A stretch of 64,000 nt of DNA from Tetrapyrgos nigripes (GCA_013368315.1 JAACJM010000127.1:1-64000); one strand, 5' to 3'; counted from the stretch's first letter, positions 9,543 to 20,990 are shown. The notes: generated from the sequence alone by a model not told the origin. Numbers and translations are program-made.

Positions 9543-10511
9543 TAAGGGTCTCGCCACTAGTATTGTATGTATTTGATTGATATATAATACATACAGCTGA
9601 CTTTCTCACTACATACATATATAGATTCATGAATGTAACGATTTCGGCCTACAAGGCCTTTCCTACTGTCATGAGAAGATCACCGAGTATCGCCTCAAGA
9701 AGGATGATCTTGCCTCACTCATCTGCGACTGCAAGATGTGGCAGCTGATCTGCGTCGATCCCGAGCATCTAGCAACACCGGAATGGAGGAAGATACTTGA
9801 TCACAAGACATTCATCAAAAATCTCATCTTGTTCTGTGTCGAGGAGGCTCACCTCATCAGGACTTGGGGACCAGATTTCTGACCCTGCTTCCAGTCCATT
9901 GGCACCATCGCTCGTGGATTCATTGGGGAGCAAACATCTCTTATCGGCCTTTCTGCAACTTGTGCACCCGGTGCTCACACCATCGACATATGCAATTCAC
10001 TCGGGTTGTATGGTGATTCCTATCATCTCGTTCGTCGTTCTAACGAACGTGAGAACATGTTCCTTACCGTTGAGTCTCTGGAGCGCTCCAAAGGTGTATC
10101 GAAATATGCGAGGATCCTTGAATACCTTCAAAGCGGACGCAAGGCTGTGATCCACGTCAATACAATTCCAGAAGCATACGACATCTATGAATTCCTTTGG
10201 AATCACGTTCCCCCAGGTACCAGTCCTCTCCATCGCATGCAGATGTACCACGCCCTTTGCACAGACAAATATAATTGCGAGACATTCGAGCGGATTGACA
10301 ATGATCCGCGTCTGCAAGTTGTCATTGCGACGGTGGCTTTTACTCAAGGCATCAATCGGAAAAAGATTCTTGATAGTATATCCTACAACTTCCCTTTGAC
10401 TCTTGATGAATACTGGCAAGCGAAAGGTCGAGCGGGTCGGAATCCAGACGTTATCTGTCGTGGTATTGCACTCGTCCCATCAAGTGTAACTAAAGAGGCA
10501 AAGTGTAATTA
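9543..10511 (+). pseudogene. RecQ-like helicase, 3' part
   Basis: This continues the split helicase. GLATSIV is followed by a probable intron (about 9565-9630), then WQLICVDPEHL, motif II as FCVEEAHLIRTWG (EEAH in place of the usual DEAH/DEIH), motif III-like LIGLSATCAPG, motif V IATVAFTQGIN and motif VI YWQAKGRAGRN. A TGA at 9880-9882 interrupts GPDF-PCF, where relatives have Arg, consistent with CGA-to-TGA. At the end, TAAAGAGGCAAAG is duplicated (about 10489-10521), which shifts the frame and stops it. Downstream similarity fades near 10600, where leftward coding-like sequence of another family begins. The gene is dead by insertion, stop and truncation. Confidence 0.85.
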
Positions 10512-10547
10512 AAGAGGCAAAGAATTATATACGTAGTAAGATACACA

Positions 10548-12020
10548 TCACTTTTGATTCTTTTGCCAAGGATTGATCATGTTCTTCTCTCTGTAGTCTA
10601 TTTTGAGCAGGGTCCAGGGACGCAGGTTCAAGTGGTGACGCTTAGAGTCGGTATGAGCTTGCATGGCAAATTGATGGATTGCAAGGGGAAGTGAAAGATA
10701 TCCATTCGCAAGCTTGTTATGACCGATTACAAGCGGATTAATAGATGCTAGAATACGCTGGTTCCATAAGTACAAGTGTGAGTATGAGCTGTAAAATGAC
10801 TTACAATTTCTACTGGCTGATTTTTTCGTACAACCTTAATACCACCCTTCTGAGGTAATGCTAAGTACTCAAAGAGATGGTAGAGGAAGGGAGTACGCCG
10901 ACAAAATGTCTCGACAGAACGTTGAGGGGTAAATTTGTTGATATCATCCCATGTCACTGAGTTTGATGGCATTCTCGAGTCCGCATCGTCTTGAGGAGCT
11001 TCCAGATCGTCCTTGGTGAGAGTGGATATATCTCGATGTGCACGGCTAGCACAGAGTTGAGAAGCCCAAGAGGAAAGAGCTGGGCATGCAAAGCCGATGG
11101 TAGAAGGCTCATGGGACAAGGAAAATGATTTTTTTCGATCTGATGTGTATCTGTACGATGGATAGCTATTCCGATGTTGATACATCCGTTTAACAATGTT
11201 GACAGGTTTGATATCATTCCGACCCTGAAGGAAACGGTGAACAGAGTTCTTGTGAAATGATGAACGAAGATCTGCATCTTGTTTTCGCCGCCGGCACCAG
11301 AAGACTAGAGAAAGAAATTTTCCGAGTGATCCAAAATCCTTGGACAAGCGTTGAAGATGCTTGTCTACAAGGCTTAGATCATCATAGAGACACTCTTGAG
11401 GTGTACCTCATTTTTTTGCGAAGGACTGGGAGTGATGGAGCAGGAGGGAGATTGTTGAATAACACGGATTTTGATGGGATTGATGGAACAGGGCTTCCAA
11501 GTACAGATCCATCAATTGAGGTGTTTACAAGCGTTGAGGGAGTATCTGGAATTGAGACAAAGCCAGAGATAGAGGGTGTAAGGAAGGTATGGGGCACAGA
11601 CACGCTGGGAAGCCTCGATACAGAAGCCGGAGAAGTGCGAGGATCAGAAGCACTTCTGCTAACGGCGTTTTGATCAATTCCCAAAATTCTATAGCCAAGA
11701 CCACGTGGACTATGGATTGGTCCAAGTTCAGAAGCATTAGGCACCTGTATTGACGGCGGGTACGGTGTAAAGCGATAGTTTGACGCGTCAGGGGGTGCAA
11801 TGGGTATGTCAGGTATGTCAGCTGCTGTAAGGTATTTGGTGGCGGTTTTTCGTGGTTTTCTTGTTCTATTTGACATATTGAATGAGGGTGGTTGATTTGA
11901 TGGACGTTCTGAGGTATTATGATGATAATAAGCAGATAGTCGGGCAGCGGGTGATGGCGCTTGAGAAGTAGGGGGCTGTGGGAACGAATTAGATTGGTCA
12001 TTAATTTTTGGCACGGTCAC
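10548..12020 (-). pseudogene. fragment of a large agaric multicopy protein, possibly DUF6589-type
   Basis: Leftward coding text begins with a Ser/Pro-rich leader (from about 12020). A frame change near an A7 run at about 11415 is followed by ECLYDDLSLVDKHLQ, FLQGRNDIKPVNIVKRMYQH, TIGFACPALSSWASQL, WDDINKFTPQRSVETF and PLFEYL-like text. A 47-bp intron follows, then ILASINPLVIGHNKLANGYL. This order resembles the N-terminal part of the large, repeat-associated proteins carrying DUF6589 in agarics. The match is from memory of the family's style and not from an alignment. The rest of the protein is absent: the text ends around 10550 against the 3' end of the helicase pseudogene. Confidence 0.4.
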
Positions 12021-14463
12021 GCCCTATAACTTAATACCAGACTACATATATACACACGATGAGTGTCTAAGTATATATCGTCAGTCTGGATCATCGAGAC
12101 TAGGTTGACATCAAAAAGGTGGAGATATCGACACTTTCCATGTGTTGATGTTGGAGGCAGATGGATAGGGCAGTGGGGTAAGATGGTTGGGGAGGAGGGC
12201 GGCCAGAGGATGGCAGGGCAATTTGAGTAGGAAATCAGCAGTAGACGTAGATTTGAGGGCATTGTTATTATCGTTGTCAGTAGTTGTAAGGATACTAATT
12301 TTGGTGTTGGTATCTGTATTGGGAGTCTGAGCAGCAGTACATGTATGCCTGCACATCAATCCGTCTATTGGGGGTTCAGGTCCATGTTCGTTGACTCCTG
12401 CACTACTTGTGAGAACCATTGGGGGGACTTGGACTTGCAGAAGGAAAGCACAGCTAGGTCAAAAGCAGCAGTGGAGAGCAGAATAGAGTGGGTAGAATGC
12501 AGTGGGTAGACGGTGAAGAGTATGGATCAGATGGTTATCCACTGCATATGGGTGAGAAAAGCGAAGAGATAGTGCATTGGGGAGACTGAATTTGCTGAAT
12601 GGTAACAGTGGTGATGTGGGGTCGTGGACAAAGTTGATACTAAAATGCGAACACTTCAAAAGACAACTTTACTCCGACCAAACACTAATGTCTTTGTTCT
12701 CTTCTCTTCCTGGACCATGCCTGTCACAGACACCTGCTCAAAGACTTCCACCCAGCAACTGGCCCCCCCTTCTCTGACCTCCATGAGTTTGAGATCCATC
12801 TCAAGAGTCAGACATGATATGACCTCAAGAGTCAACGGCGACTACTAGTTCTACCAACTCAGATTCGTCTCATCATACTACCCAAGTTGCAGCTCTGACC
12901 ATCCTGCACCTGTACCTGCACCCATGTCCATGTCCATAACCGTCGTCATAGCTGTACTACCAATGAAACTATTAGCACCAGCATTAGTACTGGCCTGCCA
13001 TCGCCTCCAATGTGTCCACCTCTACCTTCAACTGGCATCCAATCCTCCACCCCCAGCAGTTCTTGCTATGGAAGCCAACGTTGACGTCTCGAGTCTTCAG
13101 TCAGAAACGTGAGCGTAATCATTGAGAAAGACTCGGACGCTGACTGTCATCATGGCACTGCTCTAATCCAACAACGGGCACCATGATGAACCAGGATGAG
13201 TCCTGTACTGAGGACTCAAAAAGGATAAGAGCAGTAATGGCTGAAGATACATGGACTCGTGGAGTAAGCCAGCCAAAGCATCCAAAGCATAACTCCAGTT
13301 CAGAGCCAGAACCACCTTCCCGACTCCCCTTAACCATGATAACCACCCATGCTCAGACAGGTACACAGACACGAGCGACCATATTCAAAAACTCTTCAAT
13401 CAACTCTGTAGATGCAGGTTGAGGGACAAATGTGGATAGATTGAGGACAGAGAGTACAAGGTTTGAGGGAAAGTTGAGAGAATTGCTGAAGGGTTGCAAC
13501 GAGAAACAGCAAAGGAGTTGGCTGCAGCAGTGAAAGAGGAGTGGTATAGGTTGGTGGAGGGGAAGCCGGGAATGGAGTATGAAAGTATGATGAAGGTGAA
13601 AAGACTGGAGACAGTGGACATGGTGGAGATGGTGGAGGTGTTTTGAAAGGAAGTAGAACCCATATGCTTAGTACACCTTGTTTTTGCTATCAGAATCCAA
13701 GGGCAGCTCGGAGTCTCCCATCATTTCTCATTCCCTACAGAGAACAGCCCATCGAAAATATCCTTGGACTATCCGCTCCTTCTCCTCGTCAAGTCCAACC
13801 TATATGCATGCGATCCTTGTGAGACGAAACTTGACCAAGGCGAGAAGTACGTACCGAATCGGATGGTATTACCAGTGAGGGATATGTGAAATCTTGAAAA
13901 GGTATGTCCTATGCAGTCGCAGGTCAGTTATGTATGCGTCTCAAGACAGAATACATCACAACTCACCAAACGTAGTTTGACACAATGCGTGTCACACAAA
14001 AGGTTTTGCAAGAGTTTTAACAGACAGTACATTGTCCTGTCAAGAAGATAAGATATCAGCATGGGAAAGGGAGGAATCGGAGAAGGGGCAGGAATCGAGT
14101 TGCGAGATCCAAAAGTCAAAAAAGAGAGTAGTAAAGTAAGGACACAATCAGAAACTCACCTTGTCCATCTGCCTCGACCTGTATCCAGCAAACGTCAGCG
14201 GATTCGCTGTTGCCTGACATAATCTTTGTACCCTGTGTTTGAGGATGTCTTGACAGTTCTCTTGCGGAGCCCTGTAATGGATAGTGATGCAATTTGTGGT
14301 GGAGTGTGTGAGGAAGACCTATAGACGTTGCAAAGGAGAGTCGACCTATTCATTGTCTGCAAACCCATCGCAGAAGCCCAAATCCTGATGTCTGAGTAGC
14401 ATGACCTTGACGCGCAGGAGGAGATACAAACACACGTAAACCATCTCGTCACATCCAACCATC
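12021..14463. other. degenerate coding-like region, no supported gene
   Basis: Frames are short and change often. Small stretches look formerly coding, for example RIAEGLQRETAKELAAAVKE followed by EWYRLVEGKPGMEY on the + strand near 13480-13570, and CDPCETKLDQGEKYVPNRM near 13808-13865. None is long enough to assign. No terminal repeats or RNA genes were recognised. Probably an old repeat remnant. Confidence 0.35.
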
Positions 14464-16370
14464 ATGGAGGCTCTGTCAATGCCGGCAAAAACTCAGCAAC
14501 AGAAAGGCAATACACCTAGGAGACATAACCAGAAACCGCATGACTCACTCGAGACTGAGCAGACAGCGGCCGTTGCTGACCTCGACAGTGATACAGTCGA
14601 AGTACCTTTGCGCACCTTCCTCACCAATTATCTGAAGCCAGCTCTGGAGGATGAAGACGTCGAAAAGTGTATTGAGTCCCTCAAAAGGGTTGGAAGCATC
14701 AACTCTTCTGGTCATTGGAGGGACATCCCGCAGGAATTCGTTCAACAGGAGGATAGAGTTTTCAGTCTTGCAGGACATTGTGAAAACTGTCTGTGACTGG
14801 TACAGGGAGTTTAACAGTTCATCCTGAAATACCTTGTTTCGCTGCTCACCACACACATCGACTGCTTCCGAGATCGAAGGTGGTTCTTTCAGAACTGACG
14901 CAGACTTCTACCTCAACAAGTCATTGTCAAGGGTGCTGGCAACACTCCAGTCCAACAAATACTTCACTTCGGATAATGTCGTGAACTGCGAGTGGAAATT
15001 GAAGGGTACTCCTGATGATGTACTCAATGTGAGTGTTCTATCATGGATCTGCCACCTAGTATTAGTGCTGATTGGTCCAGAATCACAAAAAGCTAGTTGG
15101 TGGAGTGGCACATCTCATGAATAATGACCCTTCTTGTCTTCATGTCTACTCCGTACGTCCTTTAGTCCTCATATAGTCACTTCATCTAAGGTCAAGCAAC
15201 AGATGTCAGTGGAGAAATTTTCAACACGTTTATGGTACTTTTCTTGGTTGCATGTCATGAAAAGTGAGGCATTTCATCTGAGAATGGTAAGCCAATCAGT
15301 GCTTGATCATGTATGAAGCTGATTTTAGTATCCAATGGTTGACAGGACCCTGCATCACTCATTCGTTTCATTGTCACTATATCCTTTGGATCACTCCAGG
15401 ATCTTGGTTATGACGAGACAGTAACTCGGCACTATGACAGCAAAGTCTTCTACGTTTATTGAGTGCAGGAAGAACACTATCAGACCCGCTGCCTACTTTC
15501 CGAATACTTTCTGTCATCTGTTCCTGGTCGCACTGCTCGAGTGTGGGCAGTTAGAAAATGTAATGCTTTGGGCAAAATCTTGGAGGCAGACCCAAGGGAA
15601 TACGTTTTGAAGGATTACTGGTTGAATGATGAAGGGCAGAAGGAGTGGGAAATCCTGGAGGACATTTTTGTGCCTGAAAAACCTGAAGGAGTCTCTCGCA
15701 ACCTCTGATCAGAAAGCGCTTCCCGAGGGTGAGACAGTAACCCTGAAGCAGTCTCTGCCAATCTCTGATCAGGAAACACTTCCCGAGGATCAGAAGGAGC
15801 AGGTGGTGGTACTAGATGCTCTATGAAATTTTCCTGAGGACGAGAAGGAGCAGGAGGTGGTGTGGAAGGCTCTCCAAAATTTTGAGAACTACTTCATTCC
15901 AATTGGCACGCATGAAGTCATGGGCTCCACTGTCAAAGTTGCGCAGCCTCATAAGGTCGGAAAACTCCTCTTCCTGGTCAAGTGTCTGGGTCTTCACACT
16001 CATCCCACTCTGATCATCAGGCATTACCTTCTTCATCCACTGGCAACCGGGCTGCCCAAACTTTTGCCCCCAAGGCTCACTGTTGGCTCATCTACAATGA
16101 ATGCTGCGACACTGTGCGTGATCTTAAAGACACTTACAGTATTACCTCTGCCTTGATCAATTGTCTCACAGGTATGCACAAAACTCTAGGCTCTGAAACG
16201 TTTGACTAACTCTGTTGCAGCAATTCAGCTCCTGTACTTGGTCAGCTATGTGCATTGTGATATTAGTCCTGGCAACATCTACTACTGTCAAAGCAAAAAG
16301 AGAGGGAAGCTCAGCGACTTTGAGTACGCTAGAATTGTCAACAGGGGCAGACCTGAGGCCAACACACCAT
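14464..16370 (+). pseudogene. FunK1-type fungal kinase, N-terminal part (split by hAT element)
   Basis: The start at 14464 (MEALSMPAKTQQQKGN) leads into the FunK1 N-terminal region. Diagnostic stretches follow in order across short introns and frame breaks: VEKFSTRLWYFSWLHVMKSE, PASLIRFIVTISFGSLQDLG, TARVWAVRKC and EYVLKDYWL, then the catalytic-loop block VHCDISPGNIYY and the DFG-equivalent KLSDFEYA. A TGA at 15460-15462 interrupts YVY-VQEEHY. The linker near 15682-15800 contains an imperfect 60-bp tandem repeat with further stops and a frame change. The coding text breaks at NTP (16370), where an hAT element sits. FunK1 (Pkinase_fungal) is a kinase family expanded in multicellular basidiomycetes. 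This copy is not functional. Confidence 0.85.
15682..15801. repeat. two imperfect 60-bp tandem units in the kinase linker
   Basis: CCTGAAGGAGTCTCTCGCAA... at 15682 and CCTGAAGCAGTCTCTGCCAA... at 15742 share most positions over about 58 bases. A shorter third echo (TTCCTGAGGACGAGAAGGAG) occurs near 15830. The period equals 20 codons, so the expansion would have been in frame when the gene was intact. Confidence 0.7.
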
Positions 16371-16387
16371 TAGTGAAAAGCAGGGGT
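16371..16387 (+). repeat. left terminal inverted repeat of the hAT element
   Basis: 17 bp TAGTGAAAAGCAGGGGT, matching the right end (20101-20117) at 15 of 17 positions. Preceded by target duplication CACACCAT at 16363-16370. Confidence 0.88.
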
Positions 16388-16409
16388 TTGGGGGGTCATG
16401 GGGGGTCAT

Positions 16410-16500
16410 GGGTACGGGTACCACGGGTAAGGGTACGGGTCCAGATTTAGAAACCCCTGCTGATCCATACCTGTACCGCAGACCCGTGGTACCCGCCGTT
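16410..16500. repeat. left subterminal GGGTACGGGT-type repeats of the hAT element
   Basis: Several copies or half-copies of GGGTACGGGTAC / CCCGTGGTACCC lie in about 90 bp. The same motif family is dense at 19975-20100 near the other end. In hAT elements such clustered subterminal motifs bind the transposase. Confidence 0.6.
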
Positions 16501-16656
16501 CCCCAACTGCACTGTAGTATGTAAGGACATTATCAACGTTTACCTCATATCCTCTAGGCGTGATTTAACGGCGACTGTACAGTTTAAACTTTCATTAGCG
16601 TACAAATAAAAAAAGCCTAGTCTAATACACGAAGTCTAAAGTCAACCATAACCAAA

Positions 16657-19600
16657 ATGCCCTCGAAACGAAAATCCCCAGCCAACACCAGCGATTCCGA
16701 GCCCGAACAAGCTCAGGCCCAGACCAAAAGGGTCTGCACAATATCTGCTCGTGGTGCCGAGAGCCAATCTCAACGAAAACCATCCAAACGCGGCACCCAT
16801 ACCACGAAGACCAAGAAACCCACAAACACCAAAAAAATCTCCGCTGGCAGAAAACCCGCCACTGTGATGTCGGAAGAGGAGGATGAAGAAATGTTTGAAG
16901 CGGCAGGGGTAGATGAAGTGGTCGAGGTAGACATAGCCGGAAAGGAAAAAAGTCGCCGCAGTGTCAAACAGAAGACTGCGACCGGGAAGAGTCATCACTG
17001 CGACAATGACAACAACAACAACAACAACGATCTTCCTAACCTGGAAGACGTCGACTCTGATGACAAAGGAGAGGAGGTGGAGGATGAGCATGAAAGTGAA
17101 ATTGAAGTGGTGGACCCTGAGATCTCGCAGGAGGAAGCTGACGCAAAAGAACTGGGTAAGTAATTTGAAGAAGAATGACAAACACCACAACTCACCAGTG
17201 TATAGCTGGGTTGAAGGCCAAATGGTGTAGCCCTGTCTATGCGTTTTTTGACCCCAATCCCGAAATCGAATATCACTCAGGCCATAAATGCGTTATCTTC
17301 AAGTGCTCCGGTAAAAACTGCGCAAAACGCGAGCTCGTCCGCTATCTTGACACCCAGGATGCCAGTTCTACTAGTAACATGCGTAAGCATGTGAAGGCAT
17401 GTTGGGGAGCGGAGATCTTGGCACAAGTTGACGAAGCAAAGGATGTTGACGAGGGAAGGAAAGTGACCGGTACCTTCAAGCGAAGTGGTTCAATCTATGT
17501 GGCATTTGAAAAATCTGGAAAACGGAAAGTTACTTACTCGTACCAGCAGCATACAAAGACTGAGACAAGGTATGTCCTTCTATAATTTCCAAGCTCACTT
17601 CTCATTCTTTCCTTCTACTCCTACATAGAGCTGAGATGACGCGATGGGTGGCTGAAAGTATGCGCCCTTTCAATATTGTTCAAGACCGAGGGTTCCAGTG
17701 TCTGATGAAGACGGGTCGACCACACTATTACATCCCGCATCCTACTACCATTGCCCGTGACATCAAGGAAGTTTTTGCGAAGACTCGGAAACGTGTTGCT
17801 AAAATGCTTCAGGTCAGCCTTATTACTATCTGTATGCTCTGAATACTCACCGCCAGTACCAGAACACCGAAAGTGATATCAATTGCGGTATTGACACCTG
17901 GACCTCGCCAAACCATAAGGCGTTTGCGGCTGTCACTGTGCACTTTGAGCATGAAGGAAAACTTCTCAGTATGTTACTCGACTTCTTTGAGATTGCAGAG
18001 GTGCGTACCTTTCCTGGAAAACCGATGCCTGTCCAACTAAGATGTATTAGTCTCACTCAGGAGAAAACCTTGCTCGTGCGTTTGGGGACATGCTCGTCGA
18101 ATTTGGAATCGAGCACAAGCTGCTGAGTGTCACCTGCGACAATGCAAGTAACAACGACACCATGATTACAAGCTTGGCCGAGAGGATAGAGACGTTTGCT
18201 GGGGCCCCATCACGTACTCGGTGTTTTGCACATATTATCAACCTGGTCGCTAAGAGCTTGCTAAAGCTATTCGACATCTCGAAAGTGAAGGCTAAGGAGG
18301 CTGCTGATGAGATTGGCGATGCGATGGATGTGGAAGTTGAAAACATTGTTGATGAGTTGGCAAAGCTGGCAGAGGGGATCGAGGAAGAGGACTTGCAGGT
18401 GCAAAATGAAAATGATGGTGACGTTGACAATTCTGAAGACTTGGTTAATGAGTTGGAGCTCATGGAGGAGGAGGAGAGGGAGGAGTTGGAAGGCTTTATA
18501 CAGCCCATAAGGGTGGTTATGGTCAAGGCTAGTATCCATCACTTACTTGGAGGTTAAGCACTAATCTGCTCCCTTTCCTCTTTCTCTAGCTTCGCAAAGT
18601 TTCTTACAAAATCATCCATTCATCCACTCTGTTACTGCCAGCCTGGAAAGACCTTCTTGCGACACTCCCAGATCTGGCTGAGAAGATTATGCCGCGTGAT
18701 GTCAGCACTCGGTGGAACTCCACATATGATATGACCGAATTTGCAGGAGAGTATCGGGAGGCATACGACAAGATGATGGCCAAACGAGAGAACGGGTTGC
18801 GAGACTATGAGCTGAGCGAGGATGAATGGAAAATTGTCTGCCAGCTCACCAAGGTTTTGAAGGTACGTGTCCGTGACTTCTCAGAGTCACACCTTCCTAA
18901 TTCGTTCAACTGTTACTCAGATCCTCAAAGATGCTACAGAGTTTTTTTCGAGAGACGACTGTCCTAACCTCGCAACAGTCATACCAGCAATGGACGAGAT
19001 CGATACCAGATTCACTCAATTCACCCTAGATAACACTCTCGACCCTGCAATTCGTGCTGCGGTAGCTGTTGCTAAAAAGACCCTCAACTGCTACTACGAC
19101 AAAACGGACCATAGTGAGGTATATCGAATTGCCATGAGTAAGTCCTATTCGATTTGCCTTGTACTAGCCTATATAACTTTTGTACTCCTAGTTCTTCACC
19201 CTCGCCACAAACTTAGCTACTTCAAACAAGCTGGCTGGCACGAAAACTGGATCAAGTCTGCTGAAGAAATCTGTTGAGCTGAGTTCGAGCGTAAATACAA
19301 GGGCCGATTTGAAGCAGAGGTAAAAGAGGTTACAGAGAAAGCTACTGGACAGGAATCAAAAGTGAGCATTCGTGTTTTATTGTTCTTTTCAGAGACTTAT
19401 GGTTTCGTTTATCACAGAACCATTTCGACAATCTCCCAGCATTAGCAGATCCGTCAACTGCAGAACTTCGTGACGAATTGGATCGCTATTTGAGCATGGA
19501 TCCTAAGGCTGTCAAGGACATCATTCAATGGTGGCACAACCACAGCGATGATTATCCTTGTCTGTCTCGCATGGCTCGGGATTACTTATCTATTCCAGGT

Positions 19601-19889
19601 ATGTTGCAATACATACTGCTTAATTTGCTCGTTAATGATAACACGATCCACAGCTACATCTGTCGCCGTTGAACGTGCCTTTAGTCGCAGTCGCATTCTC
19701 ATCTCCCATATTCGCAACCGCCTTTCCGCTCAAACTACTCGGAGTCTGATGTGTTTAGGATGCTGGTCAAAACTTGGTTTGGTCAAAGATGAAGACGTGT
19801 TGAAGACGGCGTCGCTTCCTGAGATAGATCCTGAGCTGGGTGACGAGGATGGTGACTATGAGATGCCAGATGGGTGGGATAGAATCTAG
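16657..19889 (+). pseudogene. hAT transposase, near-intact (one internal TGA)
   Basis: Ten exons: 16657-17155, 17206-17569, 17629-17812, 17857-18000, 18051-18527, 18590-18862, 18921-19137, 19192-19361, 19418-19598 and 19654-19889. They sum to 2,745 nt, exactly 915 codons with every junction in phase. Order: acidic/basic disordered N-terminus, BED-like zinc finger region (KCVIFKCSGKNC ... MRKHVKAC), RNase-H-like core with GIDTWTS and VTCDNASNND, a large helical insertion (CFAHIINLVAKSL, RWNSTYDM), and the dimerisation block ATSVAVERAFSRSRILISHI holding the catalytic Glu. The only lesion is TGA at 19275-19277 (EEIC-AEFE), consistent with CGA-to-TGA. Intron 5 seems to begin with GC (18528) if the usual Val-Lys before LRKVSYKI is kept. 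The enzyme would excise and insert the surrounding element. It is labelled pseudogene only because of the stop. Confidence 0.85.
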
Positions 19890-19974
19890 TGTAATTGAGT
19901 ATATTAACACTAATCTTGTAAGTATCTTGTACTACTTAATATTGTATCGAACGTTTGAAGCAACTGTATACCGC

Positions 19975-20100
19975 GGGTTACCCGCCAAGGGTGCTGACCC
20001 GTACCCTTACCCGTCTGACCCTTCCGAAACCCGTACCCCTCCCACGGGTACGGGTTTGGACGGGTAGGGGTACGGGTACAGTCAAAAATACCCGCGGTAT
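19975..20100. repeat. right subterminal GGGTACGGGT-type repeats of the hAT element
   Basis: The stretch holds CCCGTACCC, CCCGTACCCCTCC, CACGGGTACGGGTTTGG, GGTACGGGTACAG and CCGCGG-containing half sites in both orientations. They mirror the left subterminal block. Confidence 0.65.
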
Positions 20101-20117
20101 ACCCCTGCAGTTCACTA
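20101..20117 (-). repeat. right terminal inverted repeat of the hAT element
   Basis: ACCCCTGCAGTTCACTA, reverse complement of the left end with two mismatches. Followed by target duplication CACACCAT at 20118-20125. Confidence 0.88.
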
Positions 20118-20990
20118 CACACCATTGGACCCCAAAACGGTGAGCATAGCAGGTCATCTTCCGGTAACATGGTATTGACATTTTTGGTTTGTAGGGTACA
20201 CCAGCGTTCATGGCTATCGATGTCAAAAAGGGTCTTTATAGCAGCTGGTATGACAGGCACTCCCCGCGCTTCTTTCACCACCTCTATCTGCATGATGTTG
20301 AATCGACATTTTGGCTTGCATTATGGCTATTCCTTCTGAGGACCTCTATCTTGCCTTCGGAGGAGAAAAATAAGAAGCTTTACAACTACGTCATGCTGTT
20401 GTTCATGGATAACGATACTCAAGAGCTTGTCATCCGAGGGGATCAGTGTCAGATGGGACATACAACAGATGATCAGCAAGAACTTCCTGTTGACCTCTTT
20501 GCAGGCAACTTTTACACAACATCAGATAATCCTCACTATCTTCATTGAGCTTGTGTGTGACATTGATAATTCAGGCTACGAGGTTTACTGGTCTTCAAAA
20601 TACAAGGATGACCATTCCTATGCAAATATCTTTTTGAAACCACATCAATGCTTCCATCGTCTCAGGAATGAGCTGGGAATCACCCCAGTCTGGCCAAATG
20701 ATCTCAACGCTGTACCTGAGCCAATACCATCAGCAAAAGTGGAAGAGAAGGAGGGTGAAGAAGAATGGCTCTATACCGAGGACAACCTTCAGGACTCTAC
20801 ATATGAACTGGAGGCTGAGACAGTGAAGGAAGAGGAGCACAAGAAGAGAAGAGTACTTAACCCCTTTCCCCGCCAATATCCATCATCCCGTAACTCTGGC
20901 CAGGTTGTTCACAGGTTCAAGCGTAAACATCCTTCTATGACTGAAGCAGCACAATCTCAGGTGGTGCAGCTGAAGAAGACGAGGCGTTGA
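20118..20990 (+). pseudogene. FunK1-type kinase, C-terminal part
   Basis: This is the other half of the split kinase. After the duplicated CACACCAT the exon reads TPLDPKT. A GTGAGC...TTGTAG intron follows (about 20140-20193), then GTPAFMAIDVKKGLYSSWYD (the FunK1 activation-segment block) and HLYLHDVESTFWLALWLFLL. The frame changes between about 20490 and 20550, where a TGA ends one frame and GYEVYWSSKYKDDHSYANIF continues in another. The tail is acidic then basic (FPRQYPSSRNSG, RFKRKHPSM) and stops at 20990. With the N-terminal half it covers the whole family length. Confidence 0.8.

Larger units (their letters stand above)
16371..20117 (+). mobile_element. hAT DNA transposon inserted in the FunK1-type kinase gene
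   Basis: The element starts TAGTGAAAAGCAGGGGT at 16371 and ends with the reverse complement of TAGTGAACTGCAGGGGT at 20117 (15 of 17 positions match). The 8-bp duplication CACACCAT flanks it at 16363-16370 and 20118-20125, the size expected for hAT. Removing element plus one copy gives EANTPLDPKT across the kinase joint, which confirms the boundaries. Length is 3,747 bp. It carries a ten-exon hAT transposase and GGGTACGGGT-type subterminal repeats at both ends. Confidence 0.92.

Noticed and set aside
12111..12419. Asn/Thr-rich minus-strand frame
   Set aside because: Low-complexity translation of simple sequence; frames on both strands are short and no gene structure could be made.
13400..13663. 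87-codon minus-strand Ser/Thr-rich frame
   Set aside because: The opposite strand has a better coding-like coiled-coil stretch, but neither extends into a gene.
16410..16500. GGGTACGGGT repeats as a CRISPR-like array or telomeric repeat
   Set aside because: Spacing is irregular, units occur in both orientations, and they lie just inside hAT ends, so subterminal transposase sites explain them better.
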